Source of the DNA: Mesorhabditis belari
Lineage: Eukaryota > Nematoda > Chromadorea > Rhabditida > Rhabditidae
DNA length: 64,000 bases
Direction: 5' to 3'
Assembly: GCA_958450365.1 (NCBI GenBank)
Contig: CAUEEP010000056.1
Span: forward strand, 1-64,000
The notes under the pieces were generated by a model, which saw only the letters and a program-made list of their open reading frames with translations, searched no databases and had not been told where the DNA came from. A program made the position numbers and the translations under genes. Of this stretch, positions 44,957 through 54,824 are shown in pieces. How positions within the stretch are numbered: the first letter of the stretch is position 1; the number at the start of each line of letters is the position of its first letter.

Positions 44957-47900
44957 ATGGATCCCAACATTTTATTGGGGATCTTCGTGGCCGTAACGAT
45001 TTTCGTGGTTTCTTTTTTGATAAAGAAAATTTCAAATTTCCAATTTCCAGGTTTCAATTCTATTTTTAACAAGGAAAACTGGGAAATCGATAAAAGAAGA
45101 GAAGAAGTTCGTGAATTTTATTAGAATTTGTTTTAGGATTTTAGGATTTTAGGATTTTATGAGTTAAAGAATTAAAGAATTAAAGAATAAAAGGATAAAA
45201 GAATGAAAGAATTAAAGAATTAAAGAATGAAAGAATGAAAGAATTAAAGAATTAAAGAATGAAAGATTTAAAGAATAAAAGAATAAAAGAATTAAAGAAT
45301 TAAAGAATTAAAGAATGAAAGAATGAAAGAATGAAAGAATTAAAGAATAAAAGAATTAAAGAGTTAAAGAATAAAAGAATTAAGGATTTAAAGAATTTAA
45401 GAATAAAAGAATAAAAGAATAAAAGAATAAAAGAATAAAAGAATAAAAGAACTAAAGAATTAAAGAATTAAACAACTAAAGAATTAAAGAATTAAAGAAT
45501 TAAAGAATTAAAGAATTCAAGAATTCAAGAATAAAAGAATTCAAGAATTAAAGATTTTTATATAAATACTTTATTTAGAAAGAAATAAAGTGCGAAAACG
45601 ACATGAAAAATGTACTAGATAAAAGATGACAAAGTCACTTAAAATGCAACGAAATAGTCCTTTTAAAATCAGACACGGTGGAGATCAAACGCAACTTGTC
45701 GGGAAGGGCATTCCAAACTTTAGTCACACGATTTACGAAAAAAGCTCTAGAGGATTTAGAGAAAGCAGATTCGGGATGCAAGATAAAAGAGCCAGATTTA
45801 AAGAATTAAAGAATTAAAGAATTATAGAATTAAAGAATTAAAGAATTATAGAATTAAAGAATTAAAGAATTAAAGATTTTAAAATTTAAAGATGATTTCT
45901 ATTTGTATTTTAACGGGAAAACTCTTAGTGATTTTAGTGAAACGATAAAAGAAGTGAAGCCAAATTTACCACAACAAATTAAATCGAAAAAAGAAAAAAC
46001 ATGGGGAAATAAGGTAAAGAAATTATAAATTGATTTCCTTTTTAAAATAAACGCTTCAAATAGCTATTGTACTTTGACTATTTGGCTATGTAAGCCGATT
46101 AACGAGTTACTTAACGAGTTACTTAACGAGTTAATTAACGAGTTAATTAACGAGTTACTTAACGAGTTACTTAACGAGTTACTTAACGAGTTACTTAACG
46201 AGTTACTTAACGAGTTAATTAACGAGTTAATTAACGAGTTACTTAACGAGTTAATTAACGAGTTACTTAACGAGTTAATTAACGAGTTAATTAACGAGTT
46301 ACTTAACCAGTTACTTGAACAGTTACTTGACCAGTTACTTGACCAGTTACCTAACGAGTTACTTAACGAGTTACTTAACGAGTTACTTAACCAGTTACGG
46401 TAGCTGTTTGAAGCCTTTTCGAAAAATGAAAGAAAACAGCCCAATTAAAAGACATTTCCAGAAAGAAGCCGGTTTGTATGCCCATTCGTGGAGTCTGACG
46501 ACGTTAAAGGGGCACACGGGTAAGTGATAAGTGAAAGGGAAGTGATATGGCAAGTGATACAACAAAATTCCCACACCTACCCAGCAATCCCAGCAATCCC
46601 AGCAATCCCAGCAATCCCAGCAACGAGTTACTTAACGAATTTGATCGAATGACTTCCAGCAATCCCAGCAATCCCAGCTATAACTGTGACCATGAATCGT
46701 AACAAGGACATAACTAGGACGTAGCTAGGACTGACCAGGGACTAGGCCAAGGTTATCAAAGATTTATGTGACATTGTAGAGTCGCAGCACAGTCTAACCG
46801 TTCAGAAACTGGCCTAGATTAAGCACCGGATATCTAAGGCTTTTTCCTAATAAAGTTTTCTCAAATTTTCAGGACCTGTCCTTGATGTGGACTTTGCATC
46901 AGATGGGAAAAAGTTTGCTTCGATTTCTGATGACGGGACAATGATTTTATGGCATATAAAAGTAATTTTTGAGTAAATTTGAACCTAAACACATAATAAA
47001 CAATAATAATAAACAATAACAAACAATAACAAACAATAATAAACACTAATAAACAAGAATAAACAAGAATAAACGATAATAAACAATAATAAACAATAAT
47101 AAACAATAATAAACAATAATAAACACTAATAAATACATAATAAATACATAATAAACAATAATAAACACTAATAAACACTAATAAACACTAATAAACAATA
47201 ATAATAGAAATTTCTTTAGGATTTTGAAGAAAAAGAGCACAAATTCTCGAGAAACCCGTTGGAATTTGATCGAATGACTCTAGTGAGCTTTGGGCCAGAC
47301 TCAAAGTCTTTACTGGTAGCGATGAAACGGGAAAACAAGGTGAATTGAGAAAATTTTGACTTAGCATTGATTTGAAATCGATTAAGAATCGTTTAAGAAT
47401 CGTTTAAGAGTCGTTTTCTTATCAAAACCTTAAGAGTATCTAGATTTTAAGGGTTTGAATAGTCAATGCTAAGTTAATTGTTGCTAGCTCAGGCTCAGGT
47501 AAAGGCTCAGGTAAAGGCTCAGGTAAAGGTTTAGCTAAAGGCTCAGGTAAAGGTTTAGCTAAAGGCTCAGGTAAAGGTTTAGCTAAAGGCTTAGGTAAAG
47601 GCTCAGGCTCAGGTAAAGGCTTAGCTAAAGGCTCAGGCTCAGGCAAAGGCTCAGGTCAAGGCTTAGGTAAACGCTCAGGCTCAGGTTCGGCTCAGGTAAA
47701 GGCTTTTTACCTCATGTGATATCATAGACCTGCAATTAGATTTTGGTTTGGCTTAAATGAAAGATTTTTAATCTCTTAAAAGTCTAAAAGCTCAAAAAGC
47801 CTTGCTCAGATAGATCTTAAAAGCTTAAAAGCTCACAAAACGATTAGTAAAAGCTCAAAAGTTCAAGAGGTTTCTTGGTTTCTTTTTAAGTGATTTCTAA

Positions 47901-48891
47901 GCCTTAAAGCTCTTGCTAGAATTGCTCTAAAAGCTGAAAAAAGCTCTAATTCTTGTTTTTCATTTTTTTTTTATTGTAGCTTGGTGTGTACACGATTCAA
48001 AAACGCGAGGACACGGGCACAAAACGATTGACGAAAGTGGAGTCGGTTGATTTCCCAAAAGTGCACACGCAAAACATCACACAAATCGGTTTTGCGTCAA
48101 ACGGTTTGTTCAATTGATTGAAAAAAAGGGAAGTTTAATAGTAAAGCCATCAATTTTGAACCTTTCAACCTCCAACTTCTAATCCAAAATCCCTCAAATT
48201 CCTCGATTTCAGGGAAATTCGTTTTCTCGGCGTGCGCCGAGGGAAAAGTTGTGATCTACAGTTTGAGGGGTGAGCATTCAAAATTCTTATTCACCAGCCA
48301 AAAAACTCGCATAACAGAGTAAAAACGGCTTTTTCTGGCTGCCCTCTTGACGTCGTTGTGGCGCAGTGAGAGGGCGTTTGGCTACGGCCCACACGATCCG
48401 GGTTCGATTCCTGGTACGACCCTGGACCTTCAAATTTTTCATTTTTTATCTATGACGATCTTTATCTATATCTATAACACTATCTTTACCTTAATTATAT
48501 TATACTATCTTTATTTGAAATTTAATATTATCAACTATATTATAAGCAGTTTTAAACAAAAATTTCCGGTTTTTGGCCTGAAGATGGCTGAAAAGCCAGT
48601 GCAGATCAGACAGACAGACACTGCGCTTTATATTCGAGATTTTCGGTTGAAAAACTACACAACTAAACAAAAAGCCATTGTCAAACTGTAGGCGATATTT
48701 TGGAGCGATTGGAGCCGAAAATTGGCGGTTTTTACGATGCGGTTTTGTCGAGGGATGGTCGCTTTTTGGCGATCACCGGCTTCAGCCCTGAGGCTTTCGT
48801 TTACGAAGTTAGTAACTACTATATATAAAGCGGAAGAGACGTCCGTCTGTCCGTCTGTCCGTCTGTCTGGCTGTCTAGCTGCCTGCCTGCC

Positions 48892-48936
<45 letters not shown>

Positions 48937-48939
48937 GCC

Positions 48940-48976
<37 letters not shown>

Positions 48977-51900
48977 GCCTGTCTGTCTGTCTGTCCGCCT
49001 GTCTGTCTGTCCGTCCGTCCGTCTGTCCGTCCGTCTGTCCGTCCGTCTGTCCGTCCGTCTGTCCGTCCGTCTGTCCGTCCGTCTGTCCGTCCGTCTGTCC
49101 GTCCGTCTGTCCGTCCGTCTGTCCGTCCGTCTGTCCGTCCGTCTGTCCGTCCGTCTGTCCGTCCGTCTGTCCGTCCGTCTGTCCGTCCGTCTGTCCATCT
49201 GTGCGCAGCCATTGGCAAAAAGGGGCAGGGCTTAGATTGCGCGGAAAACGTGGACCTCCGCAGTGGAGTAAATCCGCTGGTAGTAAATATTTTTAGATAT
49301 TTCCTAGCAGATAGCAATTGAGACTAATTGAAAGTCGTTAAGCTAGGCCTATCTAACTCAGGAAAATTTGAACTCAATTTAACCTCTAACTATCAATTTA
49401 GATCAAATTCACCGCCAAAGGTGAGTTCGTCTCGGCGAAGAAAGCCTTTAATCTGCAGGTGGTTAAAAAGGAAATAAAATTGATTTCGATGAGTTTAGGG
49501 TGCTCGTTCGGGCATTCACTCGGTTTCTTTCAATCAGGATTCCTCTCGAGCTGTTACTGTGTCGAAAGACGGATATTGGCGGGTACGGTAGTTTGATAAT
49601 AGTCTGAAGATAGTCTGAAGATAATAAGATCACAATTTATTATCTTTAGATTACGGGAGCTAAAGATATTTACAGTTTACGGTAGCTATAGATTAACCAA
49701 TTACTTAGCGATTTACTTAACCAGTTACTTAACCAGTTACTTAACAGTAACTCGTTACTCTACTTGACTATTTGGCTATGTAGGCCGATTAACGAGCTAC
49801 TTAACGAGCTATAGGTTATTGTAAAAGAATAGAATAAGTAAAAATCGATCTTTTAGGTCTACAATACGGATATTCGATTCTCGCAAGGCGAAGATGCAAA
49901 AGAAATCGCGAGGTTAGTAAGGAAAATTCGTCTAATAATCTATAACTGTAGGTTTTACTGTAGAGTATTACTGTAGAGCATTACTCTAGGGTATTACTGT
50001 AGAGAAGTTACATAATAACATTAGCTAACAAGGGAAAAGCCAAATGAAATAACCCATCGACCACTTGAACACTTGAAATTTGTTCTTGTTCATCATAAAA
50101 TACAAAAAAGGGATCGAACTCGAGCAAAAGCTGAACCCCGCATCTCGTATGAGAGCCTTTTATCCACTACACCATCCAGTCACCCTGGACATCCGTGAGG
50201 AAACCGTTATAAAGGCATTCGCAGCTAAATCTTCGCTTTTCCCCTTAAAACTTTAAACACCGATAACTTTTGATAGAGAGCTACTTTTGATAGAGTCAAA
50301 AACGGAAAACAGATTCGGAATCAGCGTGAAACTCTGCGTTTAATGGCCTATAGCTTTTGTCCACATCCAACAGCGTTTCCCTTCTAAACTTGTATCCATT
50401 TAGCGGTGAATGGCTTGAATTGAAAGGTTGAAATTTGGTTTAGAGCTTTAGAGTTATCCTTTAGGTTTAGAGCTCATTTGTCCATATTCTACTGTTGGTT
50501 TTCCCTTTTTTAGCTTGATCTTTTGGTTCATTTGGTTCTTTTGCTTTTTAAAGTTGAATTTGCCTTCATTACTTTATTGCCAATAAATCACTAATATCAG
50601 CCACCGCATTTCAATTCTCATCCCCTTGTCGTTTGTAATCCATCGCATTCTCATCCCCTTGTCGTTGTAATCCATCGTTGTAATCCATCCATCCACAGTA
50701 ATGAAATTCGCAGCTAAATCTTCGCTTTTCCCCTCAAAAAATTTAAACACCGATAACTTTTGATAGAAAGCTACTTTTGCTAGGGTCAAAAACGGAAAAC
50801 AGATTCGGAATCAGCGTGAAACTCTGCGTTTAATGGTCTATAGCTTTTGTCCACATCCAACAGCCTTTCCCTTCTAAACTTGTATCCATTTAGTGGTGAA
50901 TGGCTTGAGTTGAAAGGCGCCAAAAAAGTCCATCTCGATATGTCTCCATCTGGTTTGAAAACCAAAATTACGGCTTTAAATACAAATTTTAGGTGGATCT
51001 TTCGCAATGGCCATTGGCAAAACGCTGAAAATTTCCACTATCGATGAAGATTTTGAGCCAAGTGAGTGCTGTAGAAATGGTGTTAAGCATCAGCTAGTAC
51101 TTTTTTATCAAGCTAGTACTTTTTAGTACTTTTTAGTACTTTTTAGTACCTTTTTAGTACTTTTTAGTACCTTTTTAGTACTTTTTAGTACTTTTCAGTA
51201 CTTTTCAGTACCTTTTTAGTACTTTTTAGTACTAGTACTTTCACCAACTAGTACTTTTTACTTTTTTTATTTTTAGAAAAACCAATTGCTCTTTTTTTTC
51301 AGTGCTTGACGTTCAAGAAGAGCCGATCACGCGCGTGCAAATCTCTCCAAACGGACAAATGGTGGCGACAAGCGGCAGCAAATTCATTCGACTCTTTCAC
51401 AATGTGCCCGAGTCATATGCGGAGATTCATCGATTGAAAAAAGTGAGTCTAGGAAATGCCTGGAAAGCTAGGCTATTTCGCAAAGCTATTTCGCACTTAC
51501 TTTACTGTAGCTGGCAGTGAAAGGTACTAGTGCTTTAGTTATTTTCGGAGATGGGATTCAACCATTGACCTTTTGCTTTCTTTCCTTATTTCTTGATCTA
51601 ACCACTGAGCCATCCGGTACCTTGATTTGCCAAGAGAAAGAGGAAATATATGGGGGAAGAGAAAGAAAGAAAGGAAGAAAGAAAGAAAGAAAGGAAGAAA
51701 GAAAGAAAGAAAGGAAGAAGAGAAAGAAGAGAAAGAAAGGAAGAAGAGAAAGATTAACGCTCGTGACACAAGTAGAGGATTGACGCTTCGTTGATGGCAA
51801 CACAAATTCCGTAAACCCTTTACGGTATTAGCAAATACTTTCCATAATGTTCCAACTATCTAAACAGAATTTCGAACCTTAAGAGTAGTTTAAAGGAGTA

Positions 51901-53569
51901 AATTTTAATTTTACGTTTAAGAAAGAAAAGGCAACGATATCTAATAGGTTGATGCATAAGTGTTTTCGTTTTTTTCGTACTTCTGTTAAAAAGTAACAAA
52001 TTCACCAATTAATCTATAGTTCGCTCTATAAAAAAAGTGTTTTTTTGTTCAATTTGCATCTTTTTAAATGAATTTCGGTTCACTTTCAAGCAAATTCGAG
52101 AGTGAAAAACGCCTTTTTCGTAAAAATCTATAAAAAACTCTACGGAAAAATTGGCTGAATGAATTTCTCTGAAATTTTGGCGAAATATCAAACGTTTTTT
52201 TTCTCTATCTTTTATCTATTGACACGAAGATAGGTTTTCTTTAGCTAAGGTGTCTAAACCGCATCATCGAGTTAGCCCTTTTTGACTACCCGACTTCATA
52301 CTCTCAAGAAAATCCAGGCATTCAATATTTTTAAACCCGTTTTAATGTTATTTTGCAGAAAAATAATTGCTTTTTCTAATGAAATCAACCGTAGTTTAAT
52401 TCGTGCATTTGTTGGCTTGAAACGGCAGACGAAAAGGAACGAAAAGACTTATGCATCAACCTATTAGATGAACTAGATGAGGAACTAGATGAACTAGATG
52501 AAGAACTAGATGGGGAACTTGATGAAGAATTTGATGAAGAACTAGATGAACTAGATGAAGAACCAGATCAACAACTAGATGAAGAACTAGATGGAGAACT
52601 AGATGAACTAGATGAAGAACTAGATTAACAACTAGATGAAGAACTAGCTGGAGAACTAGATCAAGAACCAGATCAACAACTTAATGTTATTTTGCAGAAA
52701 AATAATTGCTTTTTCTAATGAAATCAACCGTAGTTTAATTGGTGCATTTGTTGGCTTGAAACGGCAGACGAAAAGGAACGAAAAGACTTATGCATCAACC
52801 TAATATTACAAAACAGTGAAGAGAAACATCAAATCCTGGAAAGATTCCACAGTAAGTGCAAAATACAGTGCCGCTCAAAGGTAATGGCCCCCCTCAAACT
52901 TTTCAGGTTTGTCATAGAAAACAAATGCATTGTCATAGAAAACATTCAAAAGGGTGAGAAGACCAGCTTCCTGCTGAAAAACGAAAAAAGAAATTTGAGG
53001 GGATAGAATGAGACGAAAAAGTGACGCAAATTAAATGCGAAAAGGAACGTAATTTTTCATGGGAACAAACGCGACCACTTGTCTAACTTGTCTACAGCTA
53101 TCTTTAGCTTCATAGTACTAGTTAGCTGCATGTAGGCAACAGCTACAGTCTCAGATCTAGCTATTGTACTGGCCTATAGTAGTCTATAGTACTGGATTCT
53201 ATAGTACTGGATTCTCTATCAATTCTGTGCTTTCAGTACTGGACTATAGTTCTGTACCAGTTCTAGAGAGTACTGTAGCTGTAGAGCTGTAGCTGTAGAG
53301 CTGTAGCTATAGAGCTGTAGCTGTAGAGCTGTAGCTGTAGAGCTGTAGCTGTAGAGCTGTAGCTGTAGAGCTGTAGCTGTAGTGCTACAGTACTCTGTAG
53401 ATGATGCGTAGATGCTAGTCCGTTGAACTATGCTACAAAATAAGATGCTGAATAAATAAAATTTCAATTTCAGTCGCTAACTGGTCACACCACCGATGCA
53501 CAACGCCGACGAATTACCGAATCGATCGACGACATCAAGGAGGATCTCAGAAAAAAGCTCAAAGAATAA
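44957..53569 (+). CDS. TBL2: TBL2-like membrane-anchored WD40 protein
   Basis: Exons: 44957-45110, 45892-46013, 46462-46519, 46873-46961, 47220-47339, 47980-48103, 48213-48269, 48692-48807, 49402-49458, 49499-49582, 49857-49912, 50894-50952, 50993-51061, 51303-51442, 53474-53569 (466 aa). An N-terminal membrane helix (ILLGIFVAVTIFVVSFLI, about 5-22) is followed by a lysine-rich linker and WD40 repeats: GHTGPVLDVDFASDGKKFAS, ILWHIKDFEEKEHKF, TLVSFGPDSKSLL, SVSFNQDSSRAVTVSKDGYW. A late FIRLFHNVPES matches the LFHN-P-G stretch of human TBL2, and a charged C-terminal helix ends the protein, as in that family. TBL2 is an ER-anchored protein tied to PERK signalling and translation; that role is inferred from the family. 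The exon 1/2 junction was chosen for phase. Intron 11 holds a broken duplicate of the exon 12 start. Confidence 0.9.
45125..45890 (-). mobile_element. LINE 3' end within (ATTAAAGA)n microsatellite
   Basis: The minus strand at about 45640-45800 reads VTKVWNALPDKLRLISTVSD and then FKRTISLHFK with a stop. This is the classic C-terminal end of CR1/Jockey-type LINE ORF2 proteins. It is followed by a short 3' untranslated part and then (ttctttaat)n, which fits a LINE 3' tail. The same microsatellite lies on both sides (45125-45545 and 45800-45875). It fills intron 1 of the TBL2 gene. Confidence 0.75.
46085..46405. repeat. 12 bp minisatellite (aacgagttactt)
   Basis: About 26 units of aacgagttactt with aacgagttaatt and gaccagttactt variants, in intron 2 of the TBL2 gene. 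Long open frames on both strands are artefacts of the 12-base period. Related units recur at 49690-49810. Confidence 0.92.
46985..47205. repeat. (aataataaac)n array
   Basis: About 22 units of 10 bases, aataataaac or actaataaac, in intron 4 of the TBL2 gene. Confidence 0.9.
47480..47705. repeat. (ggctcaggtaaa)n array
   Basis: About 18 units of 12 bases, ggctcaggtaaa or ggtttagctaaa, in intron 5 of the TBL2 gene. Each unit contains aggtaa, resembling a 5' splice site, but no exon evidence supports use. Confidence 0.88.
48353..48423 (+). tRNA. tRNA-Arg(ACG)-like, possibly degenerate
   Basis: The anticodon arm TTTGG/CCACA (four of five pairs) encloses CTACGGC with anticodon ACG. The T arm CCGGG/CCTGG is paired. 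The D region TGTGGCGCAGTG resembles arginine tRNAs. The acceptor GTCGT/ACGAC pairs but one base seems missing on the 3' side. It may be a pseudogene. It lies in intron 7 of the TBL2 gene. Confidence 0.45.
48835..49200. repeat. Large (GTCY) array, ctgtctgt then ctgtccgtccgt
   Basis: About 350 bases of GTCT/GTCC tetranucleotides; the right half settles into a strict 12-base unit, gtccgtccgtct. The left border (tactatatataaagcggaag) resembles the border of the array at 15858. It lies in intron 8 of the TBL2 gene. Confidence 0.93.
50107..50188 (-). pseudogene. tRNA-like sequence in TBL2 intron 11
   Basis: The minus strand shows GATGGTGTAGTGGATAAAAGGC (D arm) and GAGTTCGATCCC (B box), with TCTCATACGAGA between and a long extra segment. 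No full cloverleaf forms. Confidence 0.4.
50206..50430 (+). pseudogene. Broken duplicate of TBL2 intron end and exon 12 start
   Basis: This segment matches 50706-50925 almost base for base, including the acceptor tgtatccatttag and the start of exon 12 (GGTGAATGGCTTGA). The copy diverges after about 25 exon bases and reads a stop (GGTTGA), so it acts at most as a decoy exon. Confidence 0.85.
51105..51245. repeat. (agtactttttagtac)n array
   Basis: About 11 units of agtactttttagtacc in intron 13 of the TBL2 gene. Confidence 0.85.
51541..51640 (-). pseudogene. tRNA-like sequence, family C
   Basis: The minus strand reads CCGGATGGCTCAGTGGTTAGA, a long purine-rich middle, then AATGGTTGAATCCCATC. 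It matches the family seen at 20527 and 63222. The degraded T arm suggests a pseudogene. Confidence 0.4.
51645..51755. repeat. (gaaagaaagaaagga)n purine tract
   Basis: Low-complexity purine tract in the last intron of the TBL2 gene; the open frames across it are not coding. Confidence 0.85.
51944..52803. mobile_element. Composite mariner-type element, copy 2
   Basis: It shares the full three-part plan of copy 1 (2921-3866): MITE unit 51944-52466, minisatellite 52467-52678, and repeated right end 52679-52803. Outside the minisatellite it differs by only a few bases. The minisatellite is shorter here. It lies in the last intron of the TBL2 gene. Confidence 0.85.
53215..53455. repeat. Dispersed repeat with (ctgtagctgtag) core, copy 1
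   Basis: A 12-base minisatellite (agagctgtagct) is flanked by conserved sequence: ggattctctatcaattctgt on the left and gatgatgcgtagatgctagt on the right. The same flanks and core recur at 56395-56590 in the next gene. Confidence 0.85.
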
Positions 53570-53689
53570 AGAGCTAAGAAATTGCCATTCAAATTTGTGA
53601 TATAATTCTTTATTTATTATTTCTTTATTATTTATTTATTATGTATTTATTATTTCTTTATTATTTCTTTATTCTTTATTTATTGATTG

Positions 53690-53695
53690 AATAAA
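53690..53695 (+). terminator. Poly(A) signal of the TBL2 gene
   Basis: AATAAA about 120 bases after the stop at 53569, following a long (ttattta)n 3' untranslated stretch. Confidence 0.6.
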
Positions 53696-53759
53696 GTGTT
53701 CATGTTTTATACAAGAATCACTAGCACTATCACTAGCAAGTTTTTCACCGATTTCAAAA

Positions 53760-54671
53760 CCCAGTCTTGTTGGAAGGTCCAAAATCCGTTACCAAAATGC
53801 TGTTGAGCCCATGGAAGCAAAACATCCTAAAGAATCTTTTTTTGGTACACATCCTTATTGATTTTTACCCCAGAGTCGATGAAATGAGAGGAATTTTGCC
53901 GGTTGCGCAGATTCCGGCCCATACTATGACCGATTTGGGATTTTGTCGGTGTTGAACAATCGCAGAGCTGCCTGGAGAGGACGTTGACCAAATCCGATCG
54001 TTTTGGTGGTTGTAGCTTTGCTCCACCGAGAAGAGCTTCTCGTCAGAAAACAGGATTCACTCCCAGTGTGGAGTTGCGGCCCGCTTAAGAAGCTCTCGAC
54101 ATCTTTCGAGTCGAATTCGTTTGTTGTCGTCGTCGAGTTGTTGCCCTTGCTTGAGCTTGTAAGGGTGAAGATTGAGCTCATTTTTGGCCATAAGTCGAAC
54201 CGATTCGCGAGCGATCTGTCGAGGGATCTTTCTCATTGAGACCTGTGAATTTTGGGCCTCGTGCTTCTAAATCACTTTGCGATTTCTGGAGGTGTTGACT
54301 GTTCTTTTTCTGCCTCTTCCTGGACGATCTCCATCGTTGCCAAGCTCCTTGTATGGCTTAATCGCTTTTGAGACGAGCTGATGAGAAACACGTAGCAATC
54401 GCGCATTGACCTTGACGATGAAGCTCCAGAATGGGATATCCCTTGTTTGTCATCCTATAAAAAAATGAATAGACTTGAAACAAACTAAAACAATAAAGAA
54501 ACTAATAAAAACAATCACAGAGAATAGGTTAAAAATAAATTCGTCTCGAAAAATTGAAACTTTGAGGATTTTAGGCTGCCGAAAATGCCGCAACGTTATT
54601 TCTGGTCACCCTGTACAATGTTTTTGACACCAAACAGCTAACTTTACAGCTGTCTCACTTTTCAAGCTAAA
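53760..54671 (-). mobile_element. maT/Tc1-like transposon, truncated
   Basis: The minus strand has a terminal inverted repeat (CAGGGTGACCAGAAATAACG, complement at 54585-54606), then transposase pieces in several frames: GDRPGRGRKRT (end of the DNA-binding part), DEKLFSVEQSYNHQNDR (first catalytic Asp), VMVWAGICATGKIPL, and HFGNGFWTFQQD (second catalytic Asp). Frameshifts and stops break it, and the C-terminal part with the third acidic residue is absent. The inverse end lies 10.7 kb away at 43932. Confidence 0.85.
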
Positions 54672-54824
54672 ATTAAAAGCTCAAGGCTCATTAAAGAAGC
54701 CAAAAATTCACCTGTTTGCCCATAAATATGTCTAGATTCAAAAATCCAGATTTAATTGTACAGTTTTATTCGAAAACATGATTTCCAGTAATGATTTCCA
54801 GTAATGATTGACTTTAGCTATTCG

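Noticed and set aside
46064..46444. Open frames on both strands (SLSNSLSN, ELLNELIN)
   Set aside because: A 12-base repeat keeps all frames without stops; there is no coding evidence.
48655..49321. 220-codon RTDGRTDG and 199-codon CLSVRPSV frames
   Set aside because: They are translations of the GTCY microsatellite inside a TBL2 intron.
52855..52900. Tc1-like terminus (acagtgccgctcaaaggtaa)
   Set aside because: Only one end was found; no inverted partner within the window, so no element is called.
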